The notes beneath the pieces were generated by a model, which was not told the origin of the DNA, made no database searches, and saw nothing but the letters and a program-made list of their open reading frames with translations. The translations under genes and the position numbers were made by a program. From an uncultured Phycisphaerae bacterium (GTDB lineage: Bacteria > Planctomycetota > Phycisphaerae > Sedimentisphaerales > Anaerohalosphaeraceae): DNA of 10,915 bases. Shown one piece after another: positions 1-5,704 of this stretch. The stretch spans positions 1 through 10,915 of the forward strand of contig CALETL010000001.1 in NCBI GenBank assembly GCA_937920485.1, given 5' to 3'. Numbering within the stretch: the stretch's first letter is position 1; each line of letters begins with the position of its first letter.

Positions 1-284
1 AATATTTTTACGGCTTCCAAGTTTTGATAAGATGCGGCGATGTGTAAAGGTGTCCATTTTTGTTTGTCGAAATGATTCACATCAGCTCCACGTTCAATTA
101 ACAATTGAATAATCTCATGTTCAAGTCCGTCCGCCAATGCATACATTAACGCAGTTCGGCCCTCGTTGTCCGCTTCATTAATATCTTTGGCCTTCTTGAT
201 GATCTTCTTAAGACATTTATAATCTTTATCCAAAGAAGCAAATTCAAAATCATCAATCATATTAGACTTCTTAAAACCAAACAT
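1..284 (-). CDS. Ankyrin-repeat protein, 3' part cut off by the window edge
   Basis: The first 94 residues are visible; the gene runs off the left edge. The frame is open from an ATG at 284. Residues 8-40 look like a degenerate capping ankyrin unit ending in DINEAD. Residues 41-73 are a clear unit (EGRTALMYA, then LLIERGADVN), and 76-94 begin another (KWTPLHIAA). There is no signal peptide or membrane segment, so a cytoplasmic protein-protein interaction role is likely; the partner is unknown. A GAGGA lies 10 nt and a GGGAG 2 nt upstream of the start. GC by eye is about 36%, clearly below the neighbouring secA, which suggests an accessory or acquired gene. It lies downstream of secA on the same strand, separated by 120 nt of repeat-rich DNA. 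The family call is firm; the function is unknown. Confidence 0.85.
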   Translation of the reverse strand, partial: MFGFKKSNMIDDFEFASLDKDYKCLKKIIKKAKDINEADNEGRTALMYALADGLEHEIIQLLIERGADVNHFDKQKWTPLHIAASYQNLEAVKI

Positions 285-310
285 CTCTCCCGCATCCTCA
301 GTGGTTGATT

Positions 311-345
311 AGTCCTAAGTTCATAGTCTTTAGTCCATAGTAATA
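311..345. repeat. Heptanucleotide tandem repeat, five units
   Basis: AGT recurs exactly every 7 nt at 311, 318, 325, 332 and 339. The units are AGTCCTA, AGTTCAT, AGTCTTT, AGTCCAT and AGTAATA. The array is degenerate, and lies 27-61 nt upstream of the ankyrin start on the minus strand, where its copy number could affect the 5' region. Confidence 0.7.
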
Positions 346-348
346 TAA

Positions 349-380
349 TCTGTGAAACATCTGTGTTAGTCCGTGGCTAA
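349..380 (-). repeat. CACGGA-type intergenic repeat, copy C (behind secA)
   Basis: Read on the minus strand this begins TTAGCCACGGA and continues with two more CAC-R-GA units spaced 10 and 11 nt apart. It matches the two copies at 8652-8681 and 9031-9060, which begin TAACCACGGAA. Its TTAGCC end faces the secA stop codon, 25 nt away. Confidence 0.65.
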
Positions 381-404
381 AAAACAATAATCATTAGTCA
401 ATCG

Positions 405-3400
405 CTATAGATTCTTGCCACAGCATTTTTTGTATTTCTTACCACTGCCGCAGGGGCAGGGATCATTGCGGCCAACCTTGGGCTGATCGAGCTTGACCTG
501 CTTGACTTTACGTTCGCCCTGCGGGGCCTGAGCCGCTGCACGCTGTCGCTGGGCCATCTCAAATTGGTTCACATCTTCATGTTGAGCCTGGCTGACATTG
601 TATACGTTCCTACTGCGCTGTCCGGCCTCCAGCCGCACGCGGAAGATGATATCGGTTACTTTGTCCTCGATGCCCTCGAGCATCTCGTTAAACATGCGGT
701 GGCCCTCATGTTTGTACTCGATCTTCGGGTCCTTCTCCGCATAAGCCCGCAGCATGATGCTTTCCTTAAGGTGATCCATCGCGTAAAGATGGTCCTTCCA
801 TGCCTGGTCATAAATCTGCAAAAGAACATACCGCTCAAGGTCCGTTAGCTCTTTTCGCAGAAAATCACGCCCGGCATTCAGCAGGCATTCTTTTGCGTTA
901 TCTGAATCTTTGAGAGTATCAACTTCCAACTCCGCTTCAAAACGCTCTTTGGCCCATGTCGAAAGCGCCTCCGCATCGGAAGATTGAATCTTGCTTTCAA
1001 CCGCTTCGGTCAGCTTGCCATTGTTCCAGGACTCGCTTAACTGCAATAATTGCGTGTGGATCTCTTTGGGGGGGGTATTTTGGATTTGCTCCGGCGTCAG
1101 CGTTGCCTCATACTTCTTTTTCGCCCAGTCAGCCATCGCCTCGAACGCATAAACATTCGGCTCCTGCCGACCAAACACCATGTTCATCGCAAACTCGACC
1201 GGGTACTCAATTTCCCGACGATTGTATTTTTCCTGAACGGAGTCCGTCAGTTTTTGTCGCAGTTGCTCGGTCTTAAGCTCTTTCAGTTCGGATATTTTTA
1301 ACTCAATATCAAATTTCGATGTCGCCCACTGGGCAAACATCTTCAATGAGTAATCATCTTTCAAGAACTCAACAAGTCGGTCGGTATCTTTCTTGTCCAC
1401 TTGTTCACACGCCGCTTCGATCAATGTCTGTTCGATCTCATCCGCAGTCATGTGCCGGATCTTTCCCGCTGACAGCGAGACACTGAACCCACTCATCGCC
1501 CATTTAACCAGTGCCTCGATCTTCCAGCTTTTGGGGTCGTCGTAATCCTCCAGGTACTCACCCAGCGCAACTGAAATCTCATTGGAAACATTTTTTCTGG
1601 CCTGATCCTTGATCAGTCCATCGATCTGCTCGATTTCCATGCCGGACAAGCGTTTGGCCTCCACGTCCACGCCAAACTCACTGCGTACCCACTCGGCAAT
1701 ACAGCGAAAACGATACTGCGGCGAAAGGATATTCTCGCAGGCACCGTTGATCATATCCTCGATCATCTGCTGGATCGACTGTTTCAGGTCACGCCCCTCG
1801 ATCACTTTGCGGCGGCTGCCATAAAAATACTTCCGCTGGAAGTCCATCACCTCATCGTATTCCAGCAAGCTCTTACGTGCTTCAAAGTTGCGCTCTTCAA
1901 CTTTTTTCTGTGCCTTCTCGATTCCCTTGCTGATGCGTCCGTGCTGAATCGGCATCCCTTCTTCCCAACCGATAAACGACAGCAGTTTGACGGTCACATC
2001 CGGCGCGAAAATACGCATCAGGTCATCATCAAACGACAAAAAGAATACACTCGAGCCATCGTCTCCCTGCCGACCCGAACGACCACGGAGCTGATCGTCG
2101 ATCCGGCGGGATTCATGCCGTTCAGTACCGAGAATATGCAGACCGCCCAGTTCAACCACGCCATCACCCAGCTTGATATCGGTACCCCGGCCGGCCATAT
2201 TCGTGGCTATCGTTACATTACCCTGCATCGAACCGTCCCGTGCAGCATGCTGATGGCCGGCCTTTTCCACGATCACCGCTTCGCGGGCGTGCTGTTTGGC
2301 GTTCAACACTTCATGCTCAACACCATAGGTGCGGGTCAGCGCCTGTGACAGCGCCTCGCTCTTTTCAATGCTGACCGTCCCGACCAGAACCGGCTTGCCG
2401 GCGGCGCTGACTTCGTGAATCTCCTCAACGATCGCCTTGAATTTTTCCTTCATCGATTTATAGATCATATCCTCGCGGTCATCCCGCACGCACGGCCGAT
2501 TGGTGGGAATCACCACCACCTCGAGCGTATAGATATTCATAAACTCACCGGCTTCGGTCGCGGCGGTTCCGGTCATGCCCGCAAGCTGGCCGTACAGCTT
2601 AAAAAAGTTCTGCAGCGTGATCGTTGCCAGCGTCTGAGTCTCCTCCTTGACCTGCACATTTTCTTTGGCCTCGACCGCCTGATGCAGACCATCCGACCAC
2701 TGCCGTCCGTGCATCAGTCGCCCGGTGAACTCATCGACGATGATGATCTTGCCGTCCATGACGACATAATCTTTCTCTTTCTCAAAGGTCACATGCGCCC
2801 TTAGGGCCTGCTCCAGCATATGCGGCCATTCCATATTCGACCCGGTAAAGAACGAACCGATCCCCGCGATCTCCTGAGCCGCACCGATCCCCTCATGGGT
2901 CAAATGAACGGCCTTGCGATCCTGCTCGATCTCATAATACTCCGTCATCGATTCGAGTTTTGCCTGATCAGCTTCCCTCTGCGACTGTGTTTCATCAATC
3001 ACCTTTTGGGCTTTTTCCATCCGGACGCTATCTTTGGCTTTTTTGGCTTCAGACAGTTCGCCCTGTGCATTAGCCACCGTTCGTTCAGCGGTATCGATGG
3101 TTTTTTTCAGATGTGTATAGGAAGCTTGCAGCGACATCAGTTGCCGGGAGACATTGTCGGCTTTTTTGTATCGCGTCACATCATCCTGCGCCGGCCCGGA
3201 AATAATCAGCGGCGTCCGTGCCTCATCGATCAGGATCGAATCCACTTCGTCGATGATCGCATACTCCAGCGGCCCCTGTGCCATCTGTGCCAGCGACGTT
3301 TTCATGTTATCGCGCAGATAGTCAAATCCAAATTCATTATTGGTACCATAAGTGATATCGCAGCCATACTGTGCCCGCCGTTCGTCGCCGGAAGTGTCCA

Positions 3401-3893
3401 TGTCCGCCTGAATCGCGCCGACCGTCATCCCGAGTGCCTCATAGACCGGACGCATCCATTCAGCATCTCGTTTAGCAAGGTAATCATTGACGGTAATCAG
3501 ATGCACCTTGCGACCGGTCAGATGCACCAAATAAGCGGCCAGTGTCGCAACCAGCGTTTTACCCTCACCGGTCGCCATCTCGGCGATCTTGCCTTCAAAC
3601 AGAACATGGCCGCCGACCAGCTGCACATCGTAGTGCCGCATGTCCAGATTCCGCCGGGCCGCTTCCCGCACGACCGCAAACGCTTCCGGCAGGATCTGCT
3701 CGGCGCTGGTACCGCTTTTCAGGGCTTCCTTAAATGCAGCCGTTTTAGTCTTAAACTGGTCGTCACTGAGTGCCTTGATCTGCTCCTCTAGTGCACCGGC
3801 CGCCAAAGCAATCTGCATGTATGATTTGACGATACGCTCATTGCGGGAACCGAACATCCCAACCAAAAATTTATTGAATGCCTGCATGACCAT
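405..3893 (-). CDS. secA: Preprotein translocase ATPase SecA, enlarged form
   Basis: SecA is the cytoplasmic/membrane-peripheral ATPase that drives proteins through SecYEG. From the ATG at 3893 it is 1162 residues, against about 900 for E. coli. Visible are Walker A (ATGEGKT, Lys112), DEVD (215-218) followed by IDEARTPLIISG, motif QLRGRSGRQGD, and the scaffold segment around LLEYDEVMD (about 676). The last residues form a zinc-binding SEC-C tail (CPCGSGKKYKKCC; Cys1146, 1148, 1157, 1158). A coiled-coil-like insertion occupies about 245-316 in the preprotein-binding domain. About 730-1025 holds five repeated Trp-containing units in the wing-domain region. An in-frame start at 3971 would add 26 residues unlike any SecA, and that stretch is the terminator-like hairpin, so 3893 (AGG 7 nt upstream) is preferred. 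A start at 3887 is also possible. It lies downstream of efp. Confidence 0.97.
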   Translation of the reverse strand: MVMQAFNKFLVGMFGSRNERIVKSYMQIALAAGALEEQIKALSDDQFKTKTAAFKEALKSGTSAEQILPEAFAVVREAARRNLDMRHYDVQLVGGHVLFEGKIAEMATGEGKTLVATLAAYLVHLTGRKVHLITVNDYLAKRDAEWMRPVYEALGMTVGAIQADMDTSGDERRAQYGCDITYGTNNEFGFDYLRDNMKTSLAQMAQGPLEYAIIDEVDSILIDEARTPLIISGPAQDDVTRYKKADNVSRQLMSLQASYTHLKKTIDTAERTVANAQGELSEAKKAKDSVRMEKAQKVIDETQSQREADQAKLESMTEYYEIEQDRKAVHLTHEGIGAAQEIAGIGSFFTGSNMEWPHMLEQALRAHVTFEKEKDYVVMDGKIIIVDEFTGRLMHGRQWSDGLHQAVEAKENVQVKEETQTLATITLQNFFKLYGQLAGMTGTAATEAGEFMNIYTLEVVVIPTNRPCVRDDREDMIYKSMKEKFKAIVEEIHEVSAAGKPVLVGTVSIEKSEALSQALTRTYGVEHEVLNAKQHAREAVIVEKAGHQHAARDGSMQGNVTIATNMAGRGTDIKLGDGVVELGGLHILGTERHESRRIDDQLRGRSGRQGDDGSSVFFLSFDDDLMRIFAPDVTVKLLSFIGWEEGMPIQHGRISKGIEKAQKKVEERNFEARKSLLEYDEVMDFQRKYFYGSRRKVIEGRDLKQSIQQMIEDMINGACENILSPQYRFRCIAEWVRSEFGVDVEAKRLSGMEIEQIDGLIKDQARKNVSNEISVALGEYLEDYDDPKSWKIEALVKWAMSGFSVSLSAGKIRHMTADEIEQTLIEAACEQVDKKDTDRLVEFLKDDYSLKMFAQWATSKFDIELKISELKELKTEQLRQKLTDSVQEKYNRREIEYPVEFAMNMVFGRQEPNVYAFEAMADWAKKKYEATLTPEQIQNTPPKEIHTQLLQLSESWNNGKLTEAVESKIQSSDAEALSTWAKERFEAELEVDTLKDSDNAKECLLNAGRDFLRKELTDLERYVLLQIYDQAWKDHLYAMDHLKESIMLRAYAEKDPKIEYKHEGHRMFNEMLEGIEDKVTDIIFRVRLEAGQRSRNVYNVSQAQHEDVNQFEMAQRQRAAAQAPQGERKVKQVKLDQPKVGRNDPCPCGSGKKYKKCCGKNL

Positions 3894-3900
3894 GATTTTG

Positions 3901-3905
3901 CCTGT
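3901..3905 (-). promoter_or_regulatory. Probable secA ribosome binding site
   Basis: The minus strand reads ACAGG here, with AGG 7 nt before the ATG at 3893. It supports that start over the 78-nt longer reading from 3971. It is a weak match to the Shine-Dalgarno consensus. Confidence 0.5.
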
Positions 3906-3924
3906 CAGATGGTGGTTGTCGCTC

Positions 3925-3965
3925 CAATTAAACAAACAGCCGGAGCGCACAGAAGCACTCCGGCT
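3925..3965 (-). terminator. Intrinsic-terminator-like hairpin between efp and secA
   Basis: The minus-strand transcript folds into an 11-bp stem (3965-3955 with 3948-3938; AGCCGGAG against CTCCGGCT plus UGC/GCG with one U-G pair) and a 6-nt loop UUCUGU. It is followed by GTTTGTTTAATT, a fair but interrupted T tract. It begins 18 nt after the efp stop codon and ends 45 nt before the secA start. It probably terminates or attenuates efp transcription before secA. Confidence 0.7.
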
Positions 3966-3982
3966 ATTCAAATTTCACAGTA

Positions 3983-4543
3983 CTAATCTTTCACGCGCGT
4001 TACATAATCGCCCGTGCGGGTATCGACGCGGATCTTTTCGCCGATCTTAATAAACGGCGGCACCTGCACTTCCAACCCGGTTTCCATAACCGCTTTTTTG
4101 TATTGGTTCGTAGCGGTCGCGCCCTTGATCTCCGGGTCTGTATCCTTGATCTCCAGATCGACCGTATTCGGAAGCGTCACCACGACGGGCTTGCCCTCGT
4201 ACATACTGATCTGGATTTTCTCGTTTTCCTTCAGATACTTCGTTCCCTCGCCGAAACCAACATCATCCAGCGTGATCTGGTCATAGGTCTCCAGGTCCAT
4301 GAACACATGCTCGTTCGGCGACGAGTAGAGATACTCAAAATTACGCTTCTCGAGGTAGGCCTCTTCGATCGTCTCTTCGGACCGCAGACGGATATCCCGA
4401 ATGCCACCGTCCACAAGGTTCTTGAACTTGGTCTGATAGACCGCCCCGCCCTTGCCGAGCTTGACATGTTGGTAATCCATGATCACATAGAGCACACCGT
4501 CAATCGTAACGGTCTGGCCCTTTTTCATATCCGAAACTTTCAT
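3983..4543 (-). CDS. efp: Translation elongation factor P
   Basis: EF-P binds between the P and E sites of the ribosome and rescues stalling at consecutive prolines. The protein has 186 residues, the family size (E. coli 188). Visible are the N-terminal KOW-like domain with the tip loop HVKLGKGGA (candidate modified Lys31), the central domain, and the C-terminal signature ending PPFIKIGEKIRVDTRTGDYVTRVK. The loop usually reads KPGKG; here the proline is a leucine. A TTG 12 nt upstream is in frame, but the GGAG would then lie inside the gene, so the ATG at 4543 is chosen. No lysine-modifying enzyme is encoded in this window. A sigma70-type promoter and a leader hairpin lie upstream, and a terminator-like hairpin follows. 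Confidence 0.96.
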   Translation of the reverse strand: MKVSDMKKGQTVTIDGVLYVIMDYQHVKLGKGGAVYQTKFKNLVDGGIRDIRLRSEETIEEAYLEKRNFEYLYSSPNEHVFMDLETYDQITLDDVGFGEGTKYLKENEKIQISMYEGKPVVVTLPNTVDLEIKDTDPEIKGATATNQYKKAVMETGLEVQVPPFIKIGEKIRVDTRTGDYVTRVKD

Positions 4544-4549
4544 ACAAAA

Positions 4550-4553
4550 CTCC
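4550..4553 (-). promoter_or_regulatory. efp ribosome binding site
   Basis: GGAG on the minus strand sits 6 nt before the ATG at 4543. It decides the start in favour of that ATG over the in-frame TTG at 4555. Confidence 0.75.
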
Positions 4554-4583
4554 AAATTCCCAAGGTCTTAATAATACTACACT

Positions 4584-4618
4584 TACAACCGCCGAACCAA
4601 CCGGTTCCGGCGAATGTA
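4584..4618 (-). promoter_or_regulatory. Hairpin in the efp 5' leader
   Basis: The minus-strand leader contains an inverted repeat: CGCCGGAACC pairs with GGTTCGGCG with a single bulged G, and the flanking TACA/TGTA can extend it. It starts about 8 nt after the predicted transcription start, leaving about 40 single-stranded nt before the efp ATG. There is no U run after it, so it is more likely a 5' stabilising structure or protein target than a terminator. Confidence 0.5.
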
Positions 4619-4632
4619 TAAACAGGGTCGAC

Positions 4633-4661
4633 AGTATCCCACAACCACCCCAAAATGTCAA
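4633..4661 (-). promoter_or_regulatory. Sigma70-type promoter for efp
   Basis: On the minus strand a perfect -35 TTGACA (4661-4656) is followed by a 17-nt spacer and a -10 GATACT (4638-4633, four of six matches). Transcription would start near 4626 and give a leader of about 83 nt. It is the best promoter match in the window. Confidence 0.75.
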
Positions 4662-4723
4662 GAAAATGTAAAACCTGGCTCCTTCTAACCTGCAGCCACT
4701 CAAAATGTTCTTTTTAAAAAAAC

Positions 4724-4751
4724 TTTTTTTGTCTGGTATTTTGAATATAAT
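4724..4751 (+). promoter_or_regulatory. Candidate promoter for the sigma-factor gene
   Basis: A perfect -10 TATAAT lies at 4746-4751, 56 nt before the start codon. The -35 position has only T-rich sequence (TTTTTT, spacer 16). The region just upstream is an A7-C-T7 palindrome (4716-4730) in an AT-rich block, which may bend the DNA or act as an UP-like element. The weak -35 makes this tentative. Confidence 0.45.
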
Positions 4752-4807
4752 GAGCCGCAATAAACAGCAGCTAACAGTTTTTTTGCGATCGCCCAGCAGG
4801 ATATCTA

Positions 4808-5677
4808 ATGGAACACAGTCAAACTTTTCAAACACTCGTCAGGCAGGCAAGTCTCGGAAACGAAGACAGTATCCGAAAACTGGTCCGGACGACATCCCCA
4901 AAACTGTTTTCATATATTCTCCGGCTCACACTGGACTATTATCTGGCCAAGAGACTCACCAAGGAAGTACAGAACGAAATGATACGAACGCTTTGGCGTC
5001 TGAACAAACCGGATGAGTTTTGGCCGTGGATATACGCACTAGCCCGGGAAACCGTCAAAGAAAATTACATCGATACACGAAAACATGAGGACGTGTTCCT
5101 CTCCGATGAGAAAGAAGTGTTTTTTAATAAACAGCTTAATTCACAAAAAATTCAGGAGGACCCCTTCTTTCAGAAACAGGATTCAGATCGACTTTTTAAA
5201 ACGGTTTATCAGGCTATGAAAAAAACAAGTCTCATGCAGCGTAATGTCCTGATTCTACGCTGCTTTGAAAACATGCCCTTTGGTGAGATCGCCCGGTTTA
5301 TTGATCGTTCGGAAATGAATACACGCGTATTGTTCTTCCGGGCAAAACAAAAGATTAAATACCGGCTGTGGCTTCATAAATATCGCCCAAACCGAACGTT
5401 CCTGCCAGCCGTAGGGTTGTTTGGAACAGTCACATCCATCGATTCCTCAACCTGCACGCCTTCTGCGGTGATTGTGGAAAGTCTCTCGATTCAGATCGGC
5501 TTCGTCCCCTGGTTGATCGGCACGCTGACCAGTAAGATAGGAGTAATTTTTTCCTGTGTGACAAGTTTCGTGCTGCTGTTTCTGGCGTTTGTTCATCTGA
5601 TGTTTCTGACAATTATGTTTTTACTGCTGCTGCCGCTTGTGATTATTGTTATTATGTCTATGTTCTTTGTGGAGTAG
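4808..5677 (+). CDS. ECF-like sigma factor with a C-terminal membrane tail
   Basis: This 289-residue protein starts like an ECF sigma factor. Residues about 20-90 fit region 2 (RLTKEVQNEMIRTLWRL, then FWPWIYALARE). Residues about 128-187 fit region 4, with a helix-turn-helix around LRCFENMPFGEIARFIDRSE and a basic end (RAKQKIKYRL). ECF factors are usually about 160-200 residues; here about 100 more follow, with strongly hydrophobic segments near 234-258 and 262-288. That predicts a membrane-tethered sigma factor or related regulator. AGGA lies 6 nt before the ATG. No anti-sigma gene follows; the next gene is convergent, 27 nt away. Codon and base use are more AT-rich than in secA. The sigma identity is fairly secure; targets and stimulus are unknown. 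Confidence 0.75.
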   Translation: MEHSQTFQTLVRQASLGNEDSIRKLVRTTSPKLFSYILRLTLDYYLAKRLTKEVQNEMIRTLWRLNKPDEFWPWIYALARETVKENYIDTRKHEDVFLSDEKEVFFNKQLNSQKIQEDPFFQKQDSDRLFKTVYQAMKKTSLMQRNVLILRCFENMPFGEIARFIDRSEMNTRVLFFRAKQKIKYRLWLHKYRPNRTFLPAVGLFGTVTSIDSSTCTPSAVIVESLSIQIGFVPWLIGTLTSKIGVIFSCVTSFVLLFLAFVHLMFLTIMFLLLLPLVIIVIMSMFFVE

Positions 5678-5704
5678 TAATTCGACTTGCACACAAGCGC
5701 AGCT

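Larger units (their letters stand above)
285..404. other. Repeat-rich intergenic spacer between secA and the ankyrin gene
   Basis: This 120-nt AT-rich spacer has no plausible gene. It holds a heptanucleotide tandem repeat (311-345) and one copy of the CACGGA-type repeat (349-380). After the secA stop the minus strand has a run of six Ts (379-384), but no convincing stem precedes it, so I do not call a terminator. I see no confident promoter for the ankyrin gene. Confidence 0.6.

Noticed and set aside
349..380. CRISPR interpretation of the CACGGA repeats
   Set aside because: The copies are isolated, degenerate and kilobases apart, with no regular spacers and no cas genes in the window.
379..404. 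A possible terminator after secA
   Set aside because: There is a run of six Ts on the minus strand, but I could not find a stable stem directly before it.
2820..3791. A 323-codon open frame on the plus strand inside secA
   Set aside because: It is antisense to strongly conserved SecA motor sequence. Its translation is rich in His, Arg, Pro and Phe without domain character, and it fits a shadow frame caused by codon bias.
3894..3971. A longer secA beginning at 3971
   Set aside because: The added 26 residues do not resemble any SecA N-terminus and are encoded by the terminator-like hairpin; ATG 3893 has a ribosome binding site and normal family start sequence.
4500..4835. A 111-codon minus-strand open frame spanning the efp-sigma spacer
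   Set aside because: It overlaps efp in another frame as well as the efp promoter and the sigma gene start, and its translation has no family character.
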